DNA of 50,445 nt from Actinoplanes aureus (lineage in GTDB: Bacteria > Actinomycetota > Actinomycetes > Mycobacteriales > Micromonosporaceae): NCBI RefSeq assembly GCF_015704865.1, contig NZ_JADQTO010000043.1, positions 5,108 to 55,552 of the forward strand, written 5' to 3'. Position numbers and translations under genes: made by a program. Positions 1 to 8,804 of the stretch are shown here, one piece after another. The notes below the pieces were generated by a model. It had not been told where the DNA came from, ran no database searches, and saw only the letters and a program-made list of their open reading frames with translations. The first letter of the stretch is position 1; each line of letters begins with the position of its first letter.

Positions 1-288
1 CAGGACATGTCTATCGCCGCCCTCTGGACGTCCGCTCATGCCGCGATCCGAGCACCCGCACAGGTCCGCTGTTAACGCGGCGCAAGCGGCAAAAGTGCAT
101 CTCACCTTCAGTCAGCTCTCCGCGCTGACCAGCCTCCAGCTGGCCGTTGCAACCGTCCACGCCTGACGACAGAGACCGTGGAGAGCCGGATGGCGTTGAG
201 AGACGCAGGTCCGGTTCGGCGAGAGGCCCAGAGAAACGGACCGGAAGCAATCCCGACACGGCGCTCTGGGCCTGCTCAGCGCTTGAGA

Positions 289-420
289 TCATGGACCCAT
301 GACCGTGGTCGGGTAGGGCAGCAGTTCGCGCAGCTCAACGTCACATATGGACAGCGTCTCGTACGTCGGCTTTAAGCGATCTTCGCTACGAAATCTTGCC
401 AGAGCCACTGGAAGCCGTAC
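289..420 (-). pseudogene. Possible C-terminal gene fragment
   Basis: A minus-strand frame reads into a TGA at 289-291 and ends in residues ELRELLPYPTTVMGP. The last ~25 codons have the G/C-ending bias expected of coding DNA here, but there is no start codon or upstream domain. I do not recognise the family. The rest of 1-596 holds only weak, mutually overlapping frames and nothing else I can support. Confidence 0.22.
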
Positions 421-596
421 GCCGACAGTCGCGCCATTCTTCTCCGTGGAACCGCTCGGCGTGACGGCGTTGCAGAGGGCAAGACGCCACCTCTCGCGGC
501 GGCTATACCGCGCGCCGAAACGTCAGCGCGGGCTGACGGGCGTGGGCCTACTTGCGCGCGGATGACACGACGTCGAAGCCGGGCTATCTTCAGTGC

Positions 597-1193
597 ATGC
601 ATGAAGAAATCCGTGCAAGGTGGGCATGGGTATCCCGGTACGCTTCTCTCGGCTTCAGCTTGATATTCGTCAAAGGTCGTGAGGCCACCGACATGCTCCG
701 CGCTCTGGGCGGAGACCCTGCCGATGCAGAGGTCATGACGATGCTTGAGGCTGGCGCCGAGTTCGGCGCTGAACTCCCAGTCGTACGTACGGGGACTATC
801 CCGAGGTGGGGATTCGTCTTTGAGCAGTTCGGACGCCTTGGGAGCGATCAGGATCTAATCCGAGAGTTGTCAGTCGGCACCCAAGTCGTCTCGATGCTCC
901 GAACAGCGGACGGAACTTCGGTCTTTACTCTTATCGAGGACGGCGAGGTAGTTACCTCCTTCGACCCTCTAATGCCGATGTGGCGCCGAGGTGCCGACCC
1001 TGATCGCTTTGCCGAGGCCATGGTCCAGGTCGGTTTGGTGCGAGACGGCTCAGTCGACCCAGAAGTTGATGTGGTGACCGCCACCTTGGCGCTCGCGACA
1101 CTGGAATTGGGAATCATGCTCGATGGCGCAGCAGTAGAAGGGCCTTTGCTTAGTGTCGAAATATCCGCGGAAGGCTCGTGGATGGATGATTAG
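597..1193 (+). CDS. Hypothetical protein, DUF6461-like
   Basis: Cytoplasmic protein of 198 residues from the ATG at 597, chosen because MHEEIRARWAW begins the conserved-looking part; an ATG at 552 is also in frame. No signal peptide or membrane segment. The opening, a tryptophan/aromatic stretch followed by LGFSLIFVKG and a region resembling 'MLRALGG', resembles DUF6461 proteins of actinobacteria as I remember them. Their function is unknown. The C-terminal half is acidic with alternating hydrophobic strands. It stands alone, convergent with the nuclease gene downstream. Family assignment is tentative; existence of the gene is more secure. Confidence 0.55.
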   Translation: MHEEIRARWAWVSRYASLGFSLIFVKGREATDMLRALGGDPADAEVMTMLEAGAEFGAELPVVRTGTIPRWGFVFEQFGRLGSDQDLIRELSVGTQVVSMLRTADGTSVFTLIEDGEVVTSFDPLMPMWRRGADPDRFAEAMVQVGLVRDGSVDPEVDVVTATLALATLELGIMLDGAAVEGPLLSVEISAEGSWMDD

Positions 1194-1303
1194 AGTGGCA
1201 CCGTCCTACCCTTCTGGGGAGAACGGGGTGGTCCAATCCCGCCGGATGGATCACCCCGTTCGAGTTGCCATACCATCCTTCGATGGTAGCCGCCGGTGCT
1301 TCG

Positions 1304-2611
1304 TCAATCAATGACTGATACCCAGTATTCGTCATAGTCGAGCACTCGAAAGGCACTGGTGAATGATCCAAGGCGCGACCCGACGCTAGTGTTGTCGGCT
1401 AGCGCGACGTGGCCGCGCACACACCGTTCACTGCCGTTCCATCCGCGTCCCGCCGGCGCGATCATCCAAGTTCCCGTGGTTTGGTCGATGTACGGCTTGA
1501 TTTCGGCACAGGACGAACCTTTGACGCCCAGCATGTTGCCGCTCTGGTATGAGGCGGCGAAAGCGAACTCATCACAGCTGTCGCCGCCTACTACGCTGGG
1601 GTCAGGGACGAATGTTGCGTCGCAAATGGCTCTCCGGTTTGTATCCTGGATTCCCGTATCCGCGAGTCGGCGCAGTGGCTTAGACTTGCCCCACTTGTCC
1701 GGCAGATAGGTCTGCGCGAAGAGGATATTGTGTGCGGCTGCACCCGACTCCGCGACGGATATATAGAGCGTTGGAATTACGGTCGGTATGACGCATCCGG
1801 GATAAGAGCCAACCTGGCTGTCGCAACGTATCGGATGGTCGGGATTTACGGTGAAGGTGGTCGCCCCTCCTGGCTGTCCTGCGGGATTGATAAGTGTTAT
1901 CGTAACGTTCGGGGAGAAAGATGTTGTTGAAGCGGCGTTGACCGAATATCCCGTGAAGGTGCCTGACCATGACGACCCCACGTTAAGTAACGGCGATGTG
2001 ATGCCGCCACTAGCTGTACACCCGGAACTGCAGCTCGGGACGAAGTTATAGCGTAAAGAAGCCAGCGCTCCCCATGCTTCCTTAATGGTGAACGAGAACG
2101 TCTGGCTGAATCTAGTATTGGTGGTGTTCAGCTCGATGTGCTGAGAAAGTGCGATGCGCGCTTTTCCGAGAATCACGCCGTCAGACGGTCGGTAGGTTGT
2201 CCAGCCCCGTTCCCAGCTTGACATGCATAGTGAAGTACGTGTCCTATACCATACATTCGCATTCATGCCATCGCACCAAAGGGCGGCGGCGCGAGGAGAG
2301 GTCTGATTCACCTCTACCTTGCTGGCCTTAGGTGTCTCTACGCAAAGGACGGATTTTTTCCCTTGCTTACGATATTGGTCGAGTCTCTTGCGCACATTGC
2401 TGCAGCTTGAGCTTGGTGCTACGGAATTAGAGACTGCGTCCGACATTACCTCAGGATGCTCCCCTCGGGCATCCGGGGTGGGGGCAAGGATAACGCCAGG
2501 AGGTAAGTCGCCCGACGGCTCTGCTGCCGCTGCGGCAGTGGGGCTGGCTAGAAAAAATAGCACGGCTATCACTAGGCCAAATTTCCTGGTCCTTGATCGA
2601 TTTCCTACCAA
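1304..2611 (-). CDS. Secreted NucA/NucB-type nuclease domain protein
   Basis: Exported protein of 435 residues. Residues 1-30 form a Sec signal peptide (basic start, hydrophobic LVIAVLFFLASPTAAAAA). The long middle is serine/threonine rich with paired cysteines, as in an extracellular beta-rich domain. Residues ~310-435 resemble the NucA/NucB deoxyribonuclease domain: CDEFAFAASYQSGN is the counterpart of the conserved 'DE-Y/F-PFAS' motif, preceded by a cysteine-flanked segment. NucA/NucB enzymes degrade extracellular DNA. The start is a TTG at 2611 with GGAG about eight bases upstream. Its codon use is less G/C-biased than its neighbours, which suggests transfer. Catalytic activity is inferred from the motif only. 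Confidence 0.7.
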   Translation of the reverse strand: MVGNRSRTRKFGLVIAVLFFLASPTAAAAAEPSGDLPPGVILAPTPDARGEHPEVMSDAVSNSVAPSSSCSNVRKRLDQYRKQGKKSVLCVETPKASKVEVNQTSPRAAALWCDGMNANVWYRTRTSLCMSSWERGWTTYRPSDGVILGKARIALSQHIELNTTNTRFSQTFSFTIKEAWGALASLRYNFVPSCSSGCTASGGITSPLLNVGSSWSGTFTGYSVNAASTTSFSPNVTITLINPAGQPGGATTFTVNPDHPIRCDSQVGSYPGCVIPTVIPTLYISVAESGAAAHNILFAQTYLPDKWGKSKPLRRLADTGIQDTNRRAICDATFVPDPSVVGGDSCDEFAFAASYQSGNMLGVKGSSCAEIKPYIDQTTGTWMIAPAGRGWNGSERCVRGHVALADNTSVGSRLGSFTSAFRVLDYDEYWVSVID

Positions 2612-2753
2612 AGCTCGTCTCCCCGATCACTGATCAATCCGGACACATTCTCGCAATCCTGATCCTCGCTGGCCGAGTTTGATCGATCAACCTCAATGCG
2701 ATGGAACAAAAGTCACATGTTTTTAGCCTTGCCCGTAGTGTGTGCATTTGGTA

Positions 2754-2945
2754 ATGGCAACGTCTATTGAGACATTTCGCCATGCCTGGCCGCTGCTCGT
2801 TACGCGGGTACAGGACTGGATGGCTTGCGCGAGGCGATGGCTCGACGTGGGAAGCGGGCAGCTAGCCAGGAATGTTGAGGGTTCTAGACTTGAACTGCCG
2901 CCACCGCCTGGGTTCCCGGCTACCGAAATTGAGTCGTTGATTTGA
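2754..2945 (+). CDS. Small hypothetical protein (doubtful)
   Basis: A 63-codon frame from the ATG at 2754 (an in-frame GTG lies at 2742), divergent from the nuclease gene. It has a proline-rich tail and no recognisable domain, and third-position bias is weak. It may be a chance frame or the remnant of a longer gene. Confidence 0.2.
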   Translation: MATSIETFRHAWPLLVTRVQDWMACARRWLDVGSGQLARNVEGSRLELPPPPGFPATEIESLI

Positions 2946-3103
2946 TCTTTGGCTGTCGGCGTGGCGTCGTGCCCGGTGTCGATCACTGAGCGCGCCCGCC
3001 GCTCGATCTGGATTCGCCCGCCTTCTGGCACATCATCGATTCGGATTTCCAGGCTTCGGTGTGACTCGGAGTCTGCTCATCACCTTCGGGAGCGTCTGCC
3101 GCC

Positions 3104-3605
3104 ATGGGGTTTCTTAACCGCCGTACCCTCGTCGGCGCTGTCACCGGTTCGGCCCGATGGTGGGTGGCGGCGGGACGGCTCGTGATGGTGACGCTTGCGG
3201 CCGTGTCAGCGGTGGTGTGGGCGCTTGGCGTGACCGTGCTTCAGCCGCTGAGCGAGCCGACAGGCCCGGACTTCTTCGGCGAGAACAACACGTACTGGGC
3301 GCGGGAGCTGCGCTGATCGCTCTGGTCCTCGGGCTTGACGTGCTCGCCCGTGGCGGCCGCTGGGCAACGTACGGCGTGCTGGTCGATGGCTGTACCTGGC
3401 TGGCAGTCGATGTCGGCCTCGACCGGATCGACAAGGCCTCCGGCACCGCAGAGCTCGCGATTGGTGCGGCCGCGGCAACGCTGCTCTGCTGCGCCATCGT
3501 GATGGCCATCCCGGCTGCGCCTCGTCCGAATGTGCTGCTCGCAGCAGCGACCGTGGCTGCCGTCGCGGCCGGGATGCGCCCAAATTGCGATGATCGGCTG
3601 AGCAC
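3104..3605 (+). pseudogene. Frameshifted multi-pass membrane protein
   Basis: The first frame starts at ATG 3104 (GGGAG 11 bases upstream), has a hydrophobic helix (VMVTLAAVSAVVWALGVTVL), then an exposed FFGENNTYW segment, and stops at 3316. Directly after this, the +1 frame continues as a membrane protein with ALIALVLGLDVLARG and two further helices to about 3603. Joined, the two halves give roughly 165 residues and four helices, as in small actinobacterial membrane proteins of unknown function. The break at ~3300-3316 is best read as a single-base frameshift. A sequencing error would look the same. Confidence 0.5.
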
Positions 3606-3773
3606 GGGCGGTCAACGCCGTCACCGTCGCCACGCCCGGCGGGATCGCCTTCCTGCGCGCCCAGCAGGCCATCCGAAGCACCCGGACCCGTGTCGTCGCT
3701 GGTACAAGCAGTGCGAGACCGCTTACCTGACCGTGTCACTGGCCCGCTGACCACAGTCCGTACTCTGTCGGCC

Positions 3774-3992
3774 ATGAGCATCGATGAACAGCCAGGCGAG
3801 GCAGCGCGGACCTTCGGAGCCTTCGCTGTGATCATCGGTCTCCTGATCACCGCCATCGGCTTCGTAGGCGACGGCATCCCGATGAGGGGCTACTACTTCG
3901 CCGGCCTCTTGGTCTTCGTCGGCAGCGCAGTACGAGTCGAGGCGGCTATCCGGTATCGCCATGACGTAGCGAAGTTGTATCGGCCCTCCTAA
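3774..3992 (+). CDS. Small two-helix membrane protein
   Basis: A 72-residue protein starting at ATG 3774 (MSIDEQ); a longer in-frame start at 3690 would overlap the upstream relic and add residues without character. Two hydrophobic helices (TFGAFAVIIGLLITAIGFV and YYFAGLLVFVGSAV) are joined by a short GDGIPMRG loop, and the tail is basic. It would sit in the cytoplasmic membrane. It lies 170 bp downstream of a broken membrane gene on the same strand. I do not recognise the family. Confidence 0.45.
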   Translation: MSIDEQPGEAARTFGAFAVIIGLLITAIGFVGDGIPMRGYYFAGLLVFVGSAVRVEAAIRYRHDVAKLYRPS

Positions 3993-4231
3993 CGATCTTT
4001 GGTCATTGAGTTCTTCATGATTGAGACAAGTTTCCGCTCGGCGTAGCGTGGGGATGCCCGCTCCATCTCGCAGGCATGTTGCCTGACCAGCCACTTCAGG
4101 AGTGGCAGATCGACCGCGGCGCGGTCGGACCTCGGCGCAGCGGGTGACCGCGGCCGGTCATGATCAGGCCGCAGGTCCTTGGGTGACGCTGTGCCCGAAA
4201 CTGGGCGGTCCGAGGCGAAGCCTCACTGGTG

Positions 4232-5584
4232 CTGCAACGGCACTTAGCAGAGTGCGTAGCCGCGGCGTTTGTAGTGGCTGAGGCGGGCTTGTTGCTGGCG
4301 TCGTCGTCGCCAGCGTGACCACCACCAGATGTGTTTGGGCTGGTGACGGCGGACGAACAGTGCGGCTAACAGGCGCCGGATCTCCGGTACCGTGTAGCCG
4401 ATCATCATGTCGCCATGGCTGCTGTTTGCTCTGTCGCGGTCAGGGCGCGGGCGACGACGAGCCAGGCGTAAGCGGCCATCGACAAGGTGATGTGGGCATA
4501 CCAGGCTCGCCAGTCCCGGACCTGATACTCGTCCAAGCCGGCCTGACCTTTGGCCTGCTGGAAGCATTCCTCGACCGCCCAGCGTGTCCCGGCGATACGG
4601 GCCAGGTCCAGCAGCCTGGTCTTCCGCGGTCCGTAGCAGACGTAGTAGGCCAGCTCCCCGGTGCTCATGCTGCGCCGGGCGAGCAGCCAGTGCCCGCGGC
4701 CGGGCCGCCAGAACACCCGGATCGGCACCCGCGCCCACCAGTACTTGCGAGGTCCGTGAGCACCCGCACCGGCCGAGATCCGCGACCAGGCCCGGCCCGG
4801 CAGCGAAGCGATCAGCTCATCGACGCGGGCCCGGCCCATGCTCGTGGTGACCACGTCATCGTTGCAACAAGTCGCGACCACATGCGGCTGGTCGTGGTCC
4901 TCAAGCCAGACCCGCAACGACTTCGACTGCCCGTAGGCCTCGTCCATCGTCACCCACGCCGCCGGCACTCCCGCGGCGAACGCCCGGGTCAGCATCTCCC
5001 GCGCCATCTGCACCTTGGTGGCGAAGCCGACCTCGTCCGGGACACCGGCCACCCGGCAGCGGTCACGGTCATCGGTCCACGCCTGCGGCAGATACAACTG
5101 CCGGTCGATCAACGCGTGCCCGCGCGTCGAGCGGTAGGCCAGGAAGACACCTATCTGGCAGTTCTCGATCCGCCCGGCGGTTCCCGAATACTGCCGGGCA
5201 ACGCCGGCGGACTTCACACCCTTCTTCAGGAAGCCGGTGCCATCGATGATCAGCACACCTCGGGGGTCGCCGAGGTGCTCGATGACGTAGTCACGTACGG
5301 CGTCGATGTCCCAGTCGGCCCACCGCAGCAACCGCTGCATCCCGTCCGGCGTCAGGTCACCGGCCTGCTCCGCGAGAATCCAGCCGTTCTTACGGTCAAG
5401 CCCGGCGACCAGCCCAGACAGATACTGCCGGGCCCTCCGCCGCGGTTCTGACCTGGTGAACCGGTCCGCGAACCGGGCATGCAACCGGTCAAGCTCGCCG
5501 GACCACTGATCAACCTCGATCGCCGTCACGCATCACACAACGAGCCGATCATCGATTCGTTCTGCCTGCTGAGTGCCGTTGCAG
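4232..5584. mobile_element. IS701-type insertion sequence
   Basis: About 1.35 kb bounded by imperfect terminal inverted repeats: CTGCAACGGCACTTAGCAG at 4232-4250 and its complement, 18 of 19 matching, at 5566-5584. It carries one transposase reading frame on the minus strand. I could not find a convincing target-site duplication. Flanking DNA at 3993-4231 shows nothing else. Confidence 0.8.
4244..5529 (-). pseudogene. IS701 family transposase, C-terminal frameshift
   Basis: DDE transposase of the IS701 group. The main frame runs from a GTG at 5529 to a TGA at 4405 (374 residues). It contains the expected DDE segments, including IIDGTGFLKKG (first Asp), WVTMDEAYG (second Asp) and RWAVEECFQQAKG (Glu). 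The family's usual C-terminal tail (GDMIGYTVPEIRRLLAAL, then an Arg/Trp-rich end) is present but in another frame, 4244-4414, so the gene carries a frameshift near 4405-4415. The catalytic core is intact, so the truncated protein might still act. A programmed shift is possible but no slippery run is visible. Confidence 0.78.
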
Positions 5585-5610
5585 TACTAATTCCGACGCA
5601 TCCGCATCTG

Positions 5611-5700
5611 CGCTGTCCGTGCGCGCTGGCCGCCAACGAGCATGTCACGGAACGTAGCCGGGTCTCTGGAGCTCGACATCCGACTTTGCCGAGATGAGTG
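5611..5700 (+). repeat. Dispersed ~85-bp repeat, copy A
   Basis: Shares CGCTGTCCGTGCGCGC (16 bases, exact), GTCACG and GACATCCGACTTTGCCGA in order with 7122-7206. It lies just upstream of the gene at 5771, immediately outside the IS right end. Confidence 0.6.
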
Positions 5701-5770
5701 CGTCCGGCTGTGTGATGTGTAGGAAGCGCCGTAGCAGTGCTTCAGCCTCCCTCTCACTGTCGTATTCTCC

Positions 5771-6325
5771 GTGATCATGTTCAAGGGGTGGTGGCATGTG
5801 CTGCCGGACGAAGAGCGGCAGCAGTGGACGCTGGAGCCGTTAGTGGCGGTGGGGCCGCTGCGCTTCGGAATGAGTCCCGAAGAAGTGGCGGACGCGATGG
5901 TCGCCGTCACTGCGGAGGTGGAGAGGCGTCAGCATTGTTGGCCTGCGAATTCGAATGTCTCCACGGTCGTGGAGGGCGTCTACCGAACATTCGGCTTGCA
6001 TCTCTATTACCGGGATGAGGGGCTTGCGGGCGTTGTAGTCGATGCCCTGTGCGGGCCGCAGGTATCGGTGGCGGGCACGACATTGGTCGGCCGGGTGCCT
6101 TCGGTCCTGGAGCAATGGTTGGTCGATCGAGCCGAGACGCGGCCGCCCGAGACCGAGCTCGTGTATGTGAGTGCGGGCGTGCCTGCCTCGGAGTCCTTGG
6201 GCGTGACGATCAACGTGCAACGGGAAGGGGACCGCCTCTTGACGCGGCCCGTGTTCTACCCCGCCGAGGCGCTTGATGATCTCACCCACTGGCTGCCGAG
6301 GGGCGCTTGGGCGATCCACGATTGA
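5771..6325 (+). CDS. Hypothetical protein
   Basis: A 184-residue soluble protein starting at GTG 5771 (or ATG 5777). Third-position G/C bias supports it as real. It begins with a tryptophan-rich stretch (FKGWWHVLPDE) followed by GPLRFGMSPEEV, a 'G-x-x-x-FGM' pattern seen at the start of many small actinobacterial proteins of unknown role. No catalytic motif, signal or membrane segment is evident. It lies between two copies of a dispersed repeat together with the next gene, so the two may travel as a unit. Function unknown. Confidence 0.6.
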   Translation: MIMFKGWWHVLPDEERQQWTLEPLVAVGPLRFGMSPEEVADAMVAVTAEVERRQHCWPANSNVSTVVEGVYRTFGLHLYYRDEGLAGVVVDALCGPQVSVAGTTLVGRVPSVLEQWLVDRAETRPPETELVYVSAGVPASESLGVTINVQREGDRLLTRPVFYPAEALDDLTHWLPRGAWAIHD

Positions 6326-6394
6326 CTCTCATGCCGCTGACCGAGCGCTGTGGCAGCTCGTGGTTGGGTGAGGAGTGCCTGCTATACACCGGTC

Positions 6395-7072
6395 ATGAGC
6401 CTGATCGACGTTCCCCACGATCTTCTGCGTCTGGTGACTGACGACGTCGCGCGCGAGATCGCGAAGCCCTACACCGACCAGGTCATCTTTCCCGAGCGTG
6501 TGCTGATAGACAGGCCGGAATCGGCGGACCGACGGTTCCCCGGGTGGCCGGGAGCGGTTCTGGTTATCGCCGTCGAGAACCAGGGCGTATGCGCCTGGGG
6601 CGTGCCGCTCGACGGCGCAGATAGTCCCGTCGTACTGGTCGGCGGCGAGATCTGGCAGCGCACCGGATGGGTCCGTGGCACCACCGAGTACAGCCCGAAC
6701 GTGGCTGGGTTCGTAGCGGCACGCCGATGGGATGCGTCATGCCTATCGCAACAGCCGTTGGTTCAGGCCCAAGCGATTGAGCTGGAAGCAGCGACGCTCG
6801 ACGCCCTTCGCCAGCGATTCACGCCAATTCCTACGACAAGGGGCTGGCCTGGCCATACAGTGCACCGCTTCGAGCATCGAGACGCAAAGATCATGCTGTG
6901 GGATGCGCCGGGCCAATGTGATTGGTGGATATCTGCCCGGGACCTCGGGTCGCTGCGTGAGGTCGTTGCGGCGCTATGGAACCAATCCGACCTGCCGACT
7001 TCGCTGTGGTCAACGGACCGGGAAGGCGGCGTTCTGCTGGCCCAGCTTCGCGGGATTGATCAACGGCCATGA
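6395..7072 (+). CDS. Hypothetical protein
   Basis: A 225-residue soluble protein from ATG 6395 (MSLIDVP); the in-frame codons upstream to 6350 look non-coding. Features include PGWPGAVLVIAVENQGVCAWGVPLDG, a pattern of strands resembling SMI1/KNR4-like (SUKH) immunity proteins, which also carry a 'VI..ENQG...WGV' strand pair. This resemblance is only impressionistic. The C-terminal part is rich in Trp and Leu. It follows the gene at 5771 by 69 bp in the same direction. If SUKH-like, it would be a toxin-immunity protein, but no toxin is adjacent. Confidence 0.55.
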   Translation: MSLIDVPHDLLRLVTDDVAREIAKPYTDQVIFPERVLIDRPESADRRFPGWPGAVLVIAVENQGVCAWGVPLDGADSPVVLVGGEIWQRTGWVRGTTEYSPNVAGFVAARRWDASCLSQQPLVQAQAIELEAATLDALRQRFTPIPTTRGWPGHTVHRFEHRDAKIMLWDAPGQCDWWISARDLGSLREVVAALWNQSDLPTSLWSTDREGGVLLAQLRGIDQRP

Positions 7073-7121
7073 AAATTCCTGGGGTTCTGCTCATCGGCAT
7101 GGTGATGTCGAGCTCTCATGC

Positions 7122-7206
7122 CGCTGTCCGTGCGCGCCGCCCTGCCGAGCGCGTCACGCTTCGTGGCGGCGGCAGGGGGCGCTGACATCCGACTCTGCCG
7201 ATGACA
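7122..7206 (+). repeat. Dispersed ~85-bp repeat, copy B
   Basis: Second copy of the repeat at 5611-5700. Here the inner part can fold: CCCTGCCG near 7140 pairs with CGGCAGGG near 7171 around a CACG/CGTG inner stem, so this copy may also act as terminator for the gene ending at 7072. A short related piece (CTCATGCCGCTGACCGAGCG) lies at 6328-6347, between the two genes. Confidence 0.55.
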
Positions 7207-7224
7207 TGGCGCACGACCGGCGGT

Positions 7225-7906
7225 TCAGCGGGCCGCTCGGCGGCAGTTCAGAGCAAGGAGGGCAAGCCAGAGCCAGCCGATAGACACGCACAGTCGCTGC
7301 CACAACCCCGCAGCGGAAGCCCACGGGTCAATGCCGGAGAAGCCATTTCCGCGAAGGCGAACAGCGCAGCGAATGCGACCCCGCTCAGCGCCGAACACAG
7401 CGCGAACCAGCCCTCTCGACGCGCGCAAACGCGACAGCCGCGGTCAGCATGGCGAGGGTCCGCGCAACGAAGGCGGGCAGGGAGAAGGCCAAGTCGTGCA
7501 TTTGGCCGTGCCAGGTGACGTGACTGGCCGCCGTCGGATAACCACCCACGGGGTCGGTGACGAAGATTCCCGCACCGATCAGCCCTATACCCCATACCGC
7601 CACCAACAGCGGCACAGCCAGCGCGCCCGGGCCGGTGCGCAGAGTACGGCGCAGGCTGATCGAGAACAGCATCACCAGCAGTCCACAGACTCCGAAGTTC
7701 GCGATCTGCTCCCAACCTTGCGGCCCGAGAGCAAGAGAGCTGACTGGATGACGAAGCTGGGAGTACCCGTTGCCACGGAAAGCGCCTTGCGTCAGGTATC
7801 CCGCGGTGAAGAGAGGACCGACGAGGAGGCCGGCGACGAGAAGCCGGCTCGGGTGGGAAGGTAGCCGCCTAGGGGCAGCCACAGCGATGGCTGTCAAGGT
7901 CGTCAT
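7225..7906 (-). pseudogene. DUF998 membrane protein, frameshifted
   Basis: The reading starts at ATG 7906 (MTTLTAIAVAAPRR). Residues correspond to a DUF998 multi-pass membrane protein: helix LLVAGLLVGPLFTAGYL, motif GYSQLRHPVSSLALG, then helices around GWEQIANFGVCGLLVMLFS and LLVAVWGIGLIGAGIFVTDP. The frame stops at 7385. The family's last helices continue first in another frame (FALCSALSGVAFAALFAFAE) and then in a third (LCVSIGWLWLALLAL, ending at 7225). At least two frameshifts are therefore needed and the gene is decayed. Its promoter and operators are still intact. Confidence 0.7.
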
Positions 7907-7908
7907 GG

Positions 7909-7926
7909 TGTCAACTGTAGTTGACA
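7909..7926. promoter_or_regulatory. Palindromic operator 1 (covers -10)
   Basis: TGTCAACTGTAGTTGACA is a perfect 7-4-7 inverted repeat ending two bases before the DUF998 start codon. On the minus strand it holds a plausible -10 (TACAGT). TSS would fall at about the ATG, so the transcript would be leaderless. The form suits a TetR- or MarR-type dimer. Confidence 0.65.
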
Positions 7927-7937
7927 CACAATTCATG

Positions 7938-7955
7938 CGTCAACCTTGGTTGACG
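7938..7955. promoter_or_regulatory. Palindromic operator 2 (covers -35)
   Basis: CGTCAACCTTGGTTGACG is a perfect 8-2-8 inverted repeat sharing the GTCAAC/GTTGAC half-sites of operator 1; the centres are 29 bp apart. Its TTGACG lies 18 bp from the TACAGT in operator 1, giving a -35/-10 pair. No cognate regulator gene survives nearby; 7956-8206 shows nothing I can call. Confidence 0.62.
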
Positions 7956-8206
7956 GGTTGCGGTTGGCGGGCTCACGGTGAACCATGCCGGCTACTGCTC
8001 GATACCGGCTTCCTCTTCTGCCGCCGACAACGCGCGAGGGCTCAGCGCAGACCCCTCACCTCACGCCCCAGCGAGGCAGGCAAACGGGGCGTCTTCTCCT
8101 CGGACGAACGGCCCGGCATCGAGGTTGCCGAAGAGGCGGCGTAGTGCAGGTACTTGCCGATTTGCTGCCTCAGTCGCTTGAACGTTCCGCACGCGGCCTT
8201 GCTCAT

Positions 8207-8425
8207 CTACGGCTGGGCGACCGGGTACCCCATGCTGGTTGCCTCTGACGCAATGGCGTCGAAGTTTGTCGTCTGACGTAGTGATCTCACCAATTCCGGC
8301 GTTAAGGGCTTTCCAGCTAGGATTGCCGCCACCGCGCCCTCATCAACATCACCCTCGAAGTAGTCCGCCGCCCAGTCGGCATACGCCTGTGGCGAGCCGT
8401 CGACGATGAAGTCGAACAAGTAGCC
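8207..8425 (-). pseudogene. C-terminal fragment of an unknown protein
   Basis: The frame reads GYLFDFIVDGSPQAYADWAADYF and continues to a stop at 8207 with good coding bias (about 70 residues). The N-terminus is lost: upstream of ~8425 the sequence switches to a transposase relic in another frame. Family not recognised. Confidence 0.4.
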
Positions 8426-8429
8426 CGCG

Positions 8430-8510
8430 CCAGAGCTCGCGCGGGAACGCGGTGACCGCGAGCAGGTCGTCGCTGGCGTTGTCGAGGTGACCATCTACCG
8501 CAACATCCGC
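8430..8510 (-). pseudogene. IS256-type (Mutator) transposase scrap
   Basis: About 27 codons, including HLDNASDDLLAVTAFPRELW, match the conserved 'LLAFTAFPREHW' segment of IS256 family transposases from memory. It is fused out of frame to the fragment at 8207-8425 and marks an old insertion/deletion junction. Confidence 0.4.
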
Positions 8511-8804
8511 ACGACGCCCGCGGCACCATCGCCGAGGACGGGCTGAGATCTCTCTGCGAGTACCGGCCTGGCACCACGACCGGCGAGACGGCGAGTGACC
8601 TTCGGGTCGCCGCCGTTTCGTCGCGTTAGCCGCGCTGATGACCGCGGGAGGTCAGCGTGCGGGTCGGTTGCGTCGGCCACGAACCCGCCTTAATCCATCG
8701 TTCCGACGGCAGGTTGAGCCGCTCGAGCTGTTGAGGACGACCGGGTTGGCGGCCGGCGGGGAGATTCCGCCGCCGGCACACCAGACCTTTCGGGTACGGG
8801 TGGG

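Noticed and set aside
4244..4414. Separate small gene ending in an Arg/Trp-rich tail
   Set aside because: It matches the expected C-terminus of the IS701 transposase, displaced by a frameshift.
4315..5451. A 378-codon plus-strand frame across the IS701 element
   Set aside because: Antisense to the transposase, which has clear DDE motifs.
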